Below, piece by piece: positions 17,931 to 27,727 of a stretch of DNA of 64,000 nt. This stretch comes from Psychrobacter aestuarii (GTDB lineage Bacteria; Pseudomonadota; Gammaproteobacteria; Pseudomonadales; Moraxellaceae). The DNA is taken from contig NZ_CAJGYT010000001.1 of assembly GCF_904846035.1 (NCBI RefSeq), forward strand, positions 1,922,001 to 1,986,000. The letters are read 5' to 3'. Position 1 is the first letter of the stretch. Each line of letters begins with the position of its first letter. Below the pieces are notes generated by a model. That model made no database searches. It saw only the letters and a program-made list of their open reading frames with translations, and was not told where the DNA came from. The position numbers and the translations under genes were made by a program.

Positions 17931-19298
17931 TTAGGGACGATTTTCGTACTCGCTGCCCATTTTGCCATCGTGGAATACCGCTGACAGCTCACGCTCGCTG
18001 TCTTCGTCGATGTGACCATCATACACGTCTTTTGAACCTGCATCAGGGTCGTTATACACGGCAAGGTCGAGCTTGCTTTCAGATTTGGCTACGATAGCCG
18101 TTACTGCCGCATCACCGCCGACGTTCACTGCTGTACGTAGCATGTCTAGAATACGATCCACACCCAAGATGAGACCAATACCTTCGACAGGCAAGCCGAC
18201 TTGCGCAAAGACCATCGACAGCATAATCAGACCCACACCAGGGACGCCTGCCGTACCGATAGAGGCGAGTACCGACATCAAGATAACGATAAGATAGTCC
18301 ACAACGCTCAAATCTACGCCGTAAATATTGGCGATAAAGATGGTCGCTGTACCCTGCATGATGGCCGTACCATCCATATTGATAGTTGCACCAAAGGGAA
18401 CGGTGAACGACGCGACCGAGTTATCAACACCCATACGCTTGGTGACGGTACGTAAAGTAATCGGAATCGTCGCGTTTGAGCTTGAAGTACTGAACGCAAA
18501 AATCTGTACTTCACGCATTTTGGTCAAGAACGTGCGTATAGAGAGTCCTGAGAACAGCTTTAAGATAATCATCATAGTGACAAAGAAGTGGAAGGCAAGC
18601 GAGCCAACCAAGACTGCCATATAGCTAAGTAGTGACAAAATCAACTCAAAGCCCAGCTCCGACATGGCTTTGGCAAGTAGCGCAAAGACACCATAAGGGG
18701 CTAGGTTCATAATGATGGTCACCATCTTTAGGATGACTTCGTTAATCAGCTCTAGGCTCTGTACCAACCCCTTAGCAGGTTTGCCCACCATCAAGATACT
18801 GACGCCAAGCAAGATGGCAAAGAAGATGATGGAGAGCATATCGCCGTTAACCATCGCAGCGATGGGGTTTGATGGGACGATGTTTGAGAATACCTCTAGT
18901 AGCGGCGGCGCTTCCTTGGCTTCAAAGGCAGCATCAGTGGCGATGTTCATACCTGAGCCGATACCAAACAGCGAGCCCAAACCAATGGCGGTGGCAATCG
19001 CAAGGGCGGTCGTTACCATATAGATAAAGAAAGTCTTGGTACCGATACGTCCGAGCAAACGGATGTCACCAATACCACAAACCCCGCAGATGAGCGAGAC
19101 CAGTACTAAGGGTACGACCAGCATTTTTAACGAGTTGACGAAGAGTGTGCCGACAATGGCAAAAAAGCCGTTGGTGATGTATGTATTTACAAAGCCGCCT
19201 TCACCATTGAGGTTCAGCCCGTTTATCACCAGACCGACGATGATACCGAGTATCATGGCAACGATAATCTTGCCCGTGAGTCCTAAATTTTTCCACAT
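17931..19298 (-). CDS. Dicarboxylate/amino acid:cation symporter (DAACS family, GltP-like)
   Basis: A 455-residue protein. DAACS hallmarks are visible: the serine-rich reentrant loop T-S-S-S-N-A-T-I-P, the N-M-D-G-T-A motif, and D-R-x-x-D-M-x-R-T near the C-terminus. It should take up glutamate, aspartate or C4-dicarboxylates with sodium or protons across the inner membrane. The last 50 residues are an acidic hydrophilic cytoplasmic tail. AAGGA upstream of 19298 supports the start. Confidence 0.9.
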   Translation of the reverse strand: MWKNLGLTGKIIVAMILGIIVGLVINGLNLNGEGGFVNTYITNGFFAIVGTLFVNSLKMLVVPLVLVSLICGVCGIGDIRLLGRIGTKTFFIYMVTTALAIATAIGLGSLFGIGSGMNIATDAAFEAKEAPPLLEVFSNIVPSNPIAAMVNGDMLSIIFFAILLGVSILMVGKPAKGLVQSLELINEVILKMVTIIMNLAPYGVFALLAKAMSELGFELILSLLSYMAVLVGSLAFHFFVTMMIILKLFSGLSIRTFLTKMREVQIFAFSTSSSNATIPITLRTVTKRMGVDNSVASFTVPFGATINMDGTAIMQGTATIFIANIYGVDLSVVDYLIVILMSVLASIGTAGVPGVGLIMLSMVFAQVGLPVEGIGLILGVDRILDMLRTAVNVGGDAAVTAIVAKSESKLDLAVYNDPDAGSKDVYDGHIDEDSERELSAVFHDGKMGSEYENRP

Positions 19299-19764
19299 AA
19301 TCCATATCCTTGGTCATGCATAACAGCGGTCAGCAAAAAGGGCAATAAAGAGCGTATCTACCCATGCCTGCGACACTGCGGTTATGTCTGTAACATTCTT
19401 TTGACAATCACTTACGTCAATTGCCCGCGCCACTATAAAAGCATTCACAAAACAACTGCAAGATTTTTTTGAAACTCGTAAGTTTTTTTCATCACAAAGT
19501 GACAGCCCGCTTAATGTAAGTCCTTTTAATTAGGGAGGTGGTACGTTATGGCCGATGTTTAGCAAGAAAATCCTTATTTATATCAGCAAGTTTTTCTTGT
19601 TAAACAGGCAGCCATACGCTTATATATATTCAATCATTGTGCATAGCCGTTTACTTGACTATACATTCAATATGTCTATTATGTTACGCCTTTTATATCG
19701 TAGGATAAACAAAAGTTTTTTTGTTAATGCGTAAAAGGCAGAACTGGCAAGGGCTGGACGGCAT
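19299..19764. other. 466-bp stretch without a convincing gene
   Basis: It contains the symporter promoter on the minus strand. On the plus strand a near-perfect Shine-Dalgarno GGGAGGTGG (19534-19542) precedes ATG 19549, but the frame is only four codons (M-A-D-V-stop). An imperfect inverted repeat follows (about 19559-19603). No other signal was recognised. Confidence 0.4.
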
Positions 19765-19791
19765 AAAAAAGCGCGCCAGTGGTTAGCGCGC
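19765..19791 (-). terminator. Terminator downstream of fadE
   Basis: Stem GCGCGC (19771-19776) with GCGCGC (19786-19791). On the minus strand it is followed by six Ts (complement of 19765-19770), placed about 60 nt beyond the fadE stop. Confidence 0.75.
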
Positions 19792-19853
19792 GCTCTAAAA
19801 CAATCCTTGCTAAGCCATAAAAAGACAGATGACTTTACAGGCAATAGCGTTAG

Positions 19854-22676
19854 CTACTTGCGTGGTGGCGTATCATCTTCCCCATCGGCTTCTGTAGTAG
19901 GGTCGTCATACGCATCGTCGTCCAGCGATGCGTGGTTGCGTCCCATACGCTCGCTTAAGGTCGATTCGGCATCGCGGTAACGGTGCGCTAGCGCTTCCTC
20001 ATCAGGATTGGACTGGTTAAAATTGGTTTGCTGCGCGGCATCTGCTGGCGAGCGTTGCTGATTTTGGGTTTTGACATCGCCATCAGGCTCATAGCCGTGG
20101 TTGGGGTTTTCATCGCCGCTGTGCGTCTCAGGCACTTTTGGAGGGAGCGAGTCTTGATAATCACGTTTGCGCTCGGCGTAGTCGGTCAGCTGATACACTG
20201 CATTGTCTAGGCTGTGCGGGTTGGGGCGCTCTAGCGCGTTGGTCAGCTGTGCATCGAACACATCGGTCAAGAGCGCATCAAAGCGCATGGCGTTGTATTC
20301 AATCAGCACTTCGGCTTCTTCTTCGGTAATAAAGGCTTGCTGGCTGGCGGCAACCACATGGTCTTCAAAGCTCAAACCTGCAAACTTGCCTTGATGCTCC
20401 GCCTTTTTAAAGCGCTGCCACAGCGGCTCGACACCAATCAATGACTGATAGGCATTCTCTAGGCGACCTGTAACGTCATCGGGATTGGTGTTGTAGTACA
20501 CCATGCCTTTGAGATAGTCGCGAAAAGGGTTGTCCGCGCCATCGGTCATAAACACATCACCCAGCTGACGCTTAAGCTCATCGCTGACAGGGCTAAAGAT
20601 GCGACCCGTCGGGAACGTCACAAAGCGCACCACTTTGGCGGCCATACGGTTCGGGAAGTTGTCAAAGAACGCCAAAAAAGCCTCTTGAATGGTGTATAAG
20701 CTGTTGTCTAGCGCTACGCGTGCGTGCAAGCGCTCCGCTTCTGACTGACTGCCATGCTGATAAAATTGCAAAATGGCGGTGACAATAAACAGGTGCGCGT
20801 GAATATCTGCAAGACGCCCTGAAAGCATCTCTTTACGTTTTAAATCGCCCGCGAGCAAGCCGAGCGCCATGTCTGCTGTCAAAGCAAAGCCTGCGCTCAA
20901 GCGGTTGACGTGCTGATAGTAGGGGCGGGTAAACTTGTTGGCAAAGCGCGGTACTTTGTTGCTGCCGCCTAGATAACCTGCGACAAAGGCTTTTGCGCCA
21001 CGGTTAAAGGTGTAGCCCAAATGCTTAAAAAATAGCGTATCAAAGTCTTTGAGGGCAGCAGACTTGTCCTCTTGCTGTAATAGCTGCAGCTCATCGAACA
21101 AGTACGGATGGCAGCGCATTGCCCCTTGACCAAAAATCATCAAAGAGCGGGTCAAGATGTTCGCGCCTTCGACCGTGATGGACACAGGAATAGACTGATA
21201 AGAGGTCGATAAAAAGTTGCGCGGACCCATCTGAATGGCGCGCCCGCCGACCACGTCCATACCGTCATTGATGATGTCGCGCATGGTTTCGGTGGCGTAA
21301 TATTTTGCCATGGCGGTCATGACCGATGGCGTGCCGCCTTGGTTTAGCCCGCAGGTGACCAAATGACGAAATGCCTCTAGCATATAGGTTTGGCTCGCCA
21401 TACGGCTGGTCACGTCTTGCACGCCTTCAAACTTACCGACCGAGATTTTGAACTGCTCGCGCACTTTGGCAAACGCGCCGACATTCAGATACGCCATTTC
21501 ACTGGCGGCGGTCGATAACGCAGGTAAGGAGATACCGCGCCCAACGCCCAAGCATTCCATTAGCATGCGCCAGCCGCGCCCTGCATTGTCCACGCCGCCG
21601 ATAATGTAATCGAGCGGAATGAATACGTCCGTACCATCGACTGTACCGTTCATAAAGGGCGAGCCGCTTGGATAATGACGCGCCCCTGTAATCACGCCGT
21701 CATGGTCGGCAGGAATCAGCGCGCACGTGATGCCGTAGTCGCTTTTTTCATCGTCACCGAGCAGCCCTTCAGGGTCATAGAGTTTAAACGCCAAGCCCAC
21801 AACCGTAGCAATCGGCGCAAGCGTAATCCAGCGCTTTGAAAAAGTCATGCGCAGACCGAGCACGTTTTGTCCTTCATGCTGACCGATGCACACCACGCCC
21901 GTATCAGGAATCGCGCCTGCGTCCGAGCCTGCCTCAGGTCCTGTCAAACCAAAGCACGGAATCTCATCACCTGAAGCAAGACCAGGCAGCCAGCGCTCTT
22001 TTTGTGCGTCCGTACCATAGTGCATGAGCAGCTCGCCAGGACCGAGCGAGTTGGGCACCATGCAGCTGACGGCGGCAGTAGGTGAGCGCGAGGCGATTTT
22101 ACTCATGATGCGGCTTTGCGCGTAGGCGCTAAATTCAAGCCCGCCATACTCTTTGGGAATAATCAGACCAAGCAGTCCGCTGTCTTTAATAAACTGCCAA
22201 ATATGCGGCGGCATGCCTTGATAGGTGTGCTGAATCTCCCACTCATCGAGCATCGAGCACAAGGTTTCTACTTCGTTGTCAATAAAGCGCTGTTCTGTCT
22301 CGGAGAGTAGCGGATAAGGATAATCGGCAAAGGTCTTCCAGTTGGGCGCGCCCATGAACAGCTCTTTTTCCCACCAGCTGGTGCCTGCGTCCAAGGCTTC
22401 GCGTTCGGTGTCGCTCATGCTCGGCATTGCCCCTGCCAGCGCCTTATACGTGGGCTTAGTGATGAGCGATTGGCGAATGGGGTCAATCAATAAGGTGAGA
22501 CACAATAAAATAATCGGCACACCGACAATCAGCGCCCACGGACTGATATAGATGGTCAGCAGTACGGCAATAATCGCCAGTACGCTGCCTGTGGTACGTG
22601 ACAAGGACAGCAAAAAGATGACCAAGACGACGGCAAGCTGAATGAGGACTGCTAAAATAAATAAGCCAATCGCCAT
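19854..22676 (-). CDS. fadE: FadE-type acyl-CoA dehydrogenase
   Basis: A 940-residue protein, longer than E. coli FadE (814). Residues 1-70 contain hydrophobic membrane-anchoring segments. The dehydrogenase core carries CFGLTGPEAGSDA and TFSKRWITLAP in the N-terminal/middle domain, then the helical FAD domain (EGVQDVTSRMAS, GRAIQMGPRNF). It catalyses the first oxidation step of fatty acid beta-oxidation at the inner membrane. About 90 C-terminal residues form a hydrophilic, acidic, proline- and asparagine-rich tail with no family counterpart that I recognise. GGGAG upstream of 22676 supports the start. Confidence 0.92.
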   Translation of the reverse strand: MAIGLFILAVLIQLAVVLVIFLLSLSRTTGSVLAIIAVLLTIYISPWALIVGVPIILLCLTLLIDPIRQSLITKPTYKALAGAMPSMSDTEREALDAGTSWWEKELFMGAPNWKTFADYPYPLLSETEQRFIDNEVETLCSMLDEWEIQHTYQGMPPHIWQFIKDSGLLGLIIPKEYGGLEFSAYAQSRIMSKIASRSPTAAVSCMVPNSLGPGELLMHYGTDAQKERWLPGLASGDEIPCFGLTGPEAGSDAGAIPDTGVVCIGQHEGQNVLGLRMTFSKRWITLAPIATVVGLAFKLYDPEGLLGDDEKSDYGITCALIPADHDGVITGARHYPSGSPFMNGTVDGTDVFIPLDYIIGGVDNAGRGWRMLMECLGVGRGISLPALSTAASEMAYLNVGAFAKVREQFKISVGKFEGVQDVTSRMASQTYMLEAFRHLVTCGLNQGGTPSVMTAMAKYYATETMRDIINDGMDVVGGRAIQMGPRNFLSTSYQSIPVSITVEGANILTRSLMIFGQGAMRCHPYLFDELQLLQQEDKSAALKDFDTLFFKHLGYTFNRGAKAFVAGYLGGSNKVPRFANKFTRPYYQHVNRLSAGFALTADMALGLLAGDLKRKEMLSGRLADIHAHLFIVTAILQFYQHGSQSEAERLHARVALDNSLYTIQEAFLAFFDNFPNRMAAKVVRFVTFPTGRIFSPVSDELKRQLGDVFMTDGADNPFRDYLKGMVYYNTNPDDVTGRLENAYQSLIGVEPLWQRFKKAEHQGKFAGLSFEDHVVAASQQAFITEEEAEVLIEYNAMRFDALLTDVFDAQLTNALERPNPHSLDNAVYQLTDYAERKRDYQDSLPPKVPETHSGDENPNHGYEPDGDVKTQNQQRSPADAAQQTNFNQSNPDEEALAHRYRDAESTLSERMGRNHASLDDDAYDDPTTEADGEDDTPPRK

Positions 22677-22921
22677 GATTGTCTCCCTAACAAAGCATGA
22701 ATAAAAACCAATAACAGACGCGCTGAGCGTGCGTCACCCGCTTTTTTTAATGATGAACAACACCGTGTGATAACCTATAGCGCATCTATTGGCCATTATG
22801 TAGGTTACTGTGAGGATTATAATATAATTATTCACAATCGCTGAACAATGTTGTCATAAAATAAGGTTGCCCTAAGTAAGAGTAACACTATGTAAAAATG
22901 GTCGACGCTTATCAAGAGCAA

Positions 22922-23641
22922 TCATGCTACGCTGTGTCGAGAATCTGTATCAATAGCCATGCTCACTGGCAAAAGTCGATTTTCTGCATACGAAAACACA
23001 TCGTTGCGCCCCACAATAATATGGTCAACGAGCGTCATGTCTACCAGCGAAGCGGCTTGTGCCAAGCGCTCGGTCAAGTGGGTGTCGGCGGCTGAGGGCA
23101 TAGCGTCTGTGTGCGGGTGGTTGTGCGCGACAATCAGCTGTGTGGCACTGTGGCTGAGCGCATGGCGCAGCACTTCTTTGATACACACCGAGCAAGACGA
23201 CACCCCACCGATAAACAGCTTTTCAAAATTGAGCATCTGTAGCGCATTGTCGAGTGACAACAGCGCAAAGACTTCGCGCCGCTCGCGCCGCAGCTGGGTG
23301 CTAAGATACGACTTGACCACCTCAGCATGGGCAAAGTTTGGCTTCGCTTTGAGCTGACTGCCCAAATAGCGCGTACCCATCTCAAGTGACGCTATAATCT
23401 GTGCGTACTTGGCAGGGCCGATACCATGGCAGGCAAGCACCGTCTCTTGCGGCGCGCCAAGCAGCTCCGCCAAACTGCCAAACTCCTCAATCAATGACCG
23501 CGCAAGCTCAATAGCCGATAACGACGCTGTACCCGTGCGCAAAAATATCGCCAGTATCTCAGCATCACTCAGATGCGCTGCGCCCAAATTCAGCAGCTTT
23601 TCGCGCGGGCGGTCGTCTGCATGCCAGTCTTTGATTGCCAT
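22922..23641 (-). CDS. radC: RadC-family JAB/MPN domain protein
   Basis: A 239-residue RadC protein. An N-terminal helix-hairpin-helix-like part (LACHGIGPAKYAQI) precedes the JAMM metalloprotease-like domain. Its zinc motif H-N-H-P-x6-P-S-A-A-D is intact, although the common S-G-D after H-N-H-P is H-T-D. RadC is widely conserved; its supposed role in DNA repair is not firmly established. It is divergent from coaBC, the same neighbourhood seen in many proteobacteria. No strong ribosome binding site is visible. Confidence 0.92.
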   Translation of the reverse strand: MAIKDWHADDRPREKLLNLGAAHLSDAEILAIFLRTGTASLSAIELARSLIEEFGSLAELLGAPQETVLACHGIGPAKYAQIIASLEMGTRYLGSQLKAKPNFAHAEVVKSYLSTQLRRERREVFALLSLDNALQMLNFEKLFIGGVSSCSVCIKEVLRHALSHSATQLIVAHNHPHTDAMPSAADTHLTERLAQAASLVDMTLVDHIIVGRNDVFSYAENRLLPVSMAIDTDSRHSVA

Positions 23642-23818
23642 AAGCGTGTCTCAACAAGCGAATAAAATAAACCATAAGACCAGAAAGTATGACAATTTGC
23701 ACAATAAATGTCGATAAACGACTTCAAAAAAACCGCGAATAAAACCTTACCCAATACAAAGCATAATTGATACTATAGACGCTCTTTTTTGCGTATTCCT
23801 ATCTGTGTGAACCTTGCT

Positions 23819-25162
23819 ATGCCAACAACCAATATTTTACTTGCCATCACAGGCGGCATCGCGGCCTATAAATCGGCTGTTTTTGCCCGTTTATTAATCA
23901 AAGCAGGCTTTGATGTGCGTGTGGTGATGACCACAGGCGCACAGGCGTTTATTACCCCTTTGACCTTGCAGGCGCTGACGGGCAATGAGGTACACACCTC
24001 TTTATTGGATGAGCGCGCAGAAGCAGGCATGGGACATATTGAGCTTGCCAAATGGGCGGACCTTGTGGTGATTGCGCCTGCGTCTGCCAATACACTGGCA
24101 CGCCTTGCGATGGGGGCGGCAGATGATTTGTTGACCACAGTATGCTTGGCAACCACCGCCCCTGTACTGATTGCCCCAGCGATGAACCAACAGATGTGGG
24201 CGCACCCAGCGGTACAGCTGAATGTGACCACAATGCGCGATTTGAACTACCACATCATCATGCCTGAGAGTGGCGAGCAGGCGTGCGGCGATGTGGGGGC
24301 AGGGCGCTTGCCTGAGCCCGAGCAGCTGCTCGCGCAAGTGCTGCACTTTTGCGTCCAGCAAGCGACGCCGCAGGTCTTGGCAGGTAAGCGTGTGGTGATT
24401 ACCGCAGGTCCGACCATTGAGGCGATTGACCCTGTACGCTATTTGTCCAACCACTCATCTGGCAAGATGGGCTTTGCCTTAGCACGCGCCTGTATCGCGG
24501 CAGGTGCTGAGGTGGTGCTGGTCGTTGGCGGTAAAGTGGCATTAGAGACGCCGATTGGCGCGACGCGTATTGATGTGCGTGATGCTGCCGAGATGCTGGC
24601 GGTCAGTGCAGCATGCGTCGAGGGTACTCACCCTGCGCTGCCGTGCTGCGATGATGAGCATGACCACGACCACGACCATCATCATGACCACGACCACCAT
24701 CACCATCATGATGACACCCCGCGTCCCGCCGATATCTTTATTGCGACGGCGGCAGTGGCGGACTATCGCACCCGTGACGCTGCGCCGCAAAAGATTAAAA
24801 AGACCCAAGACACCATGGCGCTTGAGCTGGTCAAAAACCCCGATATTCTAGCGACCATCGCGGCGAACTATCCTGATTTGTTCGTGGTGGGCTTTGCGGC
24901 AGAGACGCAAGATGTCGAGCATTATGCGCGCGGTAAACTGGTCGCCAAAAAGCTCGATATGATTGCCTGTAATGATGTGTCACGTACCGATATTGGCTTT
25001 GCCAGTGATGACAATGCCATGCGTGTGTTTTTCGCTGAGCGTTACAACAAAGCCGCCGTCACCTTGGATAAAGACAGTAAAGCAAATATCGCGCAAGCGC
25101 TTGCCGCGCTTATCGGTGCGCTGCTGCCCGAGCATACGCCGCAGGTAACCTGCACGCATTAA
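23819..25162 (+). CDS. coaBC: Bifunctional CoaBC with a His/Asp-rich insert
   Basis: A 447-residue bifunctional phosphopantothenoylcysteine decarboxylase / phosphopantothenate-cysteine ligase. CoaC: ITGGIAAYK, PASANTLA and the PAMNQQMW substrate clamp. CoaB: GPTIEAIDPVR, NHSSGKMG, AAVADYR and KIKKTQD. Between the CoaB strand ending near residue 265 and ATAAVADYR sits an insert whose core is C276-C277-D-D-E followed by a run to D299 with 12 histidines and 8 further aspartates. E. coli CoaBC has only a short loop there. The insert looks metal-binding. ATG 23819 fits the family N-terminus; the longer frame from 23789 adds nothing conserved. Confidence 0.95.
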   Translation: MPTTNILLAITGGIAAYKSAVFARLLIKAGFDVRVVMTTGAQAFITPLTLQALTGNEVHTSLLDERAEAGMGHIELAKWADLVVIAPASANTLARLAMGAADDLLTTVCLATTAPVLIAPAMNQQMWAHPAVQLNVTTMRDLNYHIIMPESGEQACGDVGAGRLPEPEQLLAQVLHFCVQQATPQVLAGKRVVITAGPTIEAIDPVRYLSNHSSGKMGFALARACIAAGAEVVLVVGGKVALETPIGATRIDVRDAAEMLAVSAACVEGTHPALPCCDDEHDHDHDHHHDHDHHHHHDDTPRPADIFIATAAVADYRTRDAAPQKIKKTQDTMALELVKNPDILATIAANYPDLFVVGFAAETQDVEHYARGKLVAKKLDMIACNDVSRTDIGFASDDNAMRVFFAERYNKAAVTLDKDSKANIAQALAALIGALLPEHTPQVTCTH

Positions 25163-25195
25163 TCTTTTACCCTATCGTCCGCCTAAGGAGCTGAC

Positions 25196-25972
25196 ATGAC
25201 TGACCATTCTGAGGTACAGACGCAGCTCTTAGCGATTATCTTTGCGGCAGCCGCCTTATTGCATGGCATCAGTGGTCTTGGCTCGACCTTGGTGACCACC
25301 ACCGCGCTTGCCAGCATGTATCCGCTGTCACACGCCATCGTCCTTGTGCTGTTTCCCTCAATGCTGATGAACATCATGACGTGGCTGGTCGGCGGCGGGC
25401 AGGGTCTGTGGCACAATGCGATTTATTACCTCAAGCATTACTGGCTGCTGGCGCTGATGAGTCTTATCGGCGGGGTCATCGGCGCGCAAATGCTATTGTG
25501 GGTGGACAGCACGTATTTGCTACTATTGCTGGCGGCAGTGATTGCGTATTATGTCATCAGCAGCCTGATGGGCAAGCAAATCCGTCTGCCCAATACACGC
25601 GCTTCTTTAATCGGTGCGGGACTCTTGGCAGGCATTATCGGAGGCTCGACCAATGCGATGTCCACCATTTTGATGATGTATCTGCTGTCGATTAGCGATG
25701 ATAAAAACACCATCGCCAAGGTCGGTAATCTGTGTTATTTCTTTGGTAAAGTGGCGCAAATCATCGTTTTGCGCGAGCAAATTGGCGCGCTTAGTGCGCC
25801 CGATTGGCAGCTGATTGCGATATTAAGCGCCTTGTCTATGTTGATGCTGTGGTTTGGTATTTATCTGCGCCGCTACTTATCACAGGCGCGCTTTCGCCAG
25901 TTGATACTGCTGATTGTCAGCATATTGGGCGTGCGCGTGGCGTGGCAGGGTCTGGCAGAATTATTGATGTAA
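25196..25972 (+). CDS. TSUP-family (TauE/SafE) permease
   Basis: A 258-residue polytopic membrane protein, diverged from the TSUP protein at 17062. Pseudo-repeats start at LLHGISGLGSTLVTT and LLAGIIGGSTNAMS, the positions of the conserved glycine-rich TSUP motifs. AAGGAG 6 nt before ATG supports the start. It begins 33 bp after coaBC and may be co-transcribed with it. It is probably an anion exporter; the substrate is unknown. Its stop is only 7 bp from that of the convergent deacetylase-family gene. Confidence 0.8.
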   Translation: MTDHSEVQTQLLAIIFAAAALLHGISGLGSTLVTTTALASMYPLSHAIVLVLFPSMLMNIMTWLVGGGQGLWHNAIYYLKHYWLLALMSLIGGVIGAQMLLWVDSTYLLLLLAAVIAYYVISSLMGKQIRLPNTRASLIGAGLLAGIIGGSTNAMSTILMMYLLSISDDKNTIAKVGNLCYFFGKVAQIIVLREQIGALSAPDWQLIAILSALSMLMLWFGIYLRRYLSQARFRQLILLIVSILGVRVAWQGLAELLM

Positions 25973-25979
25973 GCACCCA

Positions 25980-26888
25980 TCAACCCGCAAAAAACAGCGC
26001 CTGCGCCAAGCGAAAGGTGTTGCAGTGCGCCTCGACCACATCATTAATATCTTCTGAATAGCCGCCACCCATCACCACTGCCACAGGAATGCCCGCGTCT
26101 TTGGCTTGACTTAAGACAAAGCGGTCGCGCTCATAGCAGCCCGCTTGCGTCAGTGCTAGCTTGCCAAGCTTGTCTGTTGCCAGCACATCGACTGCCGATT
26201 GATAAAATATCATGTCAGGCGCGACCTCAGTAATCAGGCGCGGCAGCGTGTCTTTGAGCACCGATAGATAATCGGCATCGCCCGTATCGTTTGGCAGCTC
26301 GATGTCTAAGTCGGAGGGCGGTTTGCGAAACGGATAGTTTTTTGCGCCATGCATGCTAAACACAAACACCCGCGGCTCATCTGCCATGATGCTGGCATTG
26401 CCATTGCCTTGGTGTACGTCCAAATCTACGATTAAGATTTTTTGCGCTTCCCCGCGTGACAGCAGCAAATTGCTGGCGATACACACATCATTAAACACAC
26501 AAAAGCCCTCGCCATGGTCGGCAAACGAATGGTGCGTGCCGCCTGCGACGTTCATGGCGATGCCGTATTGTTTGGCATATAAGGCGCATTGATAGGTGGC
26601 GTGCGCGATATGGCGACCGCGCTCGACCAGCTCAGGGGTCATCTCAAAGCCAATCGGGCGTGCTTCTTTTGCGCTTAGGGTTTGGGTTTTGAGCTTGTGC
26701 CAGTATTCGGCAGTATGCGTGCTCAGTATTTCATCTTCAGTCAGTGCCCGCGGCGCAAAAAAATTCTCCGTCGTAATTGTGCCCTCCGCTAGCAAGCGCT
26801 CGGGTATCATGGTGTACTTTTTCATGGGAAAGCGGTGCTTTTCGGGCACGTGATAACGAAAAATCTCGGAATAAGCAATCTTGAGCAT
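25980..26888 (-). CDS. Histone deacetylase-superfamily hydrolase
   Basis: A 302-residue arginase/deacetylase-fold protein. Catalytic and metal residues are visible: G-G-T-H119-H120 with H125-G-E-G-F-C-V-F-N-D, zinc ligands D157-V-H159 in LDVHQGNG, and SAVDVLATDKLG holding the third aspartate. Bacterial members act as acetylpolyamine, acetoin-related or acyl-amide hydrolases, so the natural substrate is open. The start at 26888 (MLKIAYSEIF) matches the family; the longer frame runs into the neighbour gene. The gene lies 43 bp downstream of the YbjN-like gene and may form an operon with it. Confidence 0.9.
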   Translation of the reverse strand: MLKIAYSEIFRYHVPEKHRFPMKKYTMIPERLLAEGTITTENFFAPRALTEDEILSTHTAEYWHKLKTQTLSAKEARPIGFEMTPELVERGRHIAHATYQCALYAKQYGIAMNVAGGTHHSFADHGEGFCVFNDVCIASNLLLSRGEAQKILIVDLDVHQGNGNASIMADEPRVFVFSMHGAKNYPFRKPPSDLDIELPNDTGDADYLSVLKDTLPRLITEVAPDMIFYQSAVDVLATDKLGKLALTQAGCYERDRFVLSQAKDAGIPVAVVMGGGYSEDINDVVEAHCNTFRLAQALFFAG

Positions 26889-26931
26889 ACACAATATCTC
26901 TAAACGATAAATGACAAACGCGTGAGGGTGA

Positions 26932-27666
26932 CTACTGCACCGAATCGGTGGGCAAAAAGAAGGTACGCGCATCGGCTTCTTGTTGCAGCTCTTGGAGTAA
27001 GCTGTCCATATCGCTGGCGGGCGATTGGGTTTTTAGCAAATCCCCAAACACTTCGTACGCCACCGTCGTCATGGCGACCACACTTTGTAGCAGATGGTCG
27101 ATGATGTCGTGACTGATGCCCACCACCTCGATATCGAACGCGTTTTTGAAGCGTATCTCGCCATCACTGAGGTCCATCTCCAGATTGCCCACAATCATAT
27201 CGTAGTTAATCTGCGTCATCAGCAGCAGCGCCGCGTTTTTATGACTATCAGGAATGGTAAAGGGCAAGATGCCATACACTGCCAGTAAGCCATTGTTTTC
27301 TTGAATACGAAACAGATAGCCACACTCAATGTCTTTGTGGCGCATGCGTAGCGATAAGTGCGTGGTGTGCAGCGCGTCATCGGACTTGGCGGCATATTCA
27401 TTGTACTGCCAGTCTTGCTGCTCAAAATAGCGCTTGAGCGTATCGGTGATGGGCGTGGCATTGGTGTTGTCCGTTGCGCTCTTAGCGCCTTGCGGCTTGG
27501 CTTTTGCTTGAGTATCGGTGGCGGCTTCTGCAATGTCGTCAGCGGCATTATCGGTTGCGGCGCTGATCGGCTGGGCGGTGTGCTCTGCGTTTGCTTCGGT
27601 GGCGGCAGGGTTTGACCCAAAAAGCTGTTTGATTTTTTGCCAAAGGGATTTGTTGTTTTGACTCAT
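26932..27666 (-). CDS. YbjN-domain protein
   Basis: A 244-residue protein. The first 60-70 residues are an Ala/Thr/Asn-rich low-complexity linker after a basic start (SLWQKIKQLFG). From about residue 75 it has a YbjN-type fold (LKRYFEQQDWQYN...LAVYGILPFTIP...LLLMTQINYDMIVGNLEMD...GEIRFKNAFD). This family resembles type III secretion chaperones and its members have loosely defined regulatory roles. ATG 27666 is chosen because the longer frame runs through the upstream intergenic hairpin. Confidence 0.75.
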   Translation of the reverse strand: MSQNNKSLWQKIKQLFGSNPAATEANAEHTAQPISAATDNAADDIAEAATDTQAKAKPQGAKSATDNTNATPITDTLKRYFEQQDWQYNEYAAKSDDALHTTHLSLRMRHKDIECGYLFRIQENNGLLAVYGILPFTIPDSHKNAALLLMTQINYDMIVGNLEMDLSDGEIRFKNAFDIEVVGISHDIIDHLLQSVVAMTTVAYEVFGDLLKTQSPASDMDSLLQELQQEADARTFFLPTDSVQ

Positions 27667-27727
27667 AAGTAAGCGTGTCTTTATTAGTATAGTAAATATG
27701 CTGAGCGTCGTATCACGGTCTGGGGTT

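Noticed and set aside
24660..24716. CAC/GAC/CAT-rich tract considered as a CRISPR or simple tandem repeat
   Set aside because: It lies in frame inside coaBC and reads as a His/Asp insert; there are no spacers or regular repeat units.
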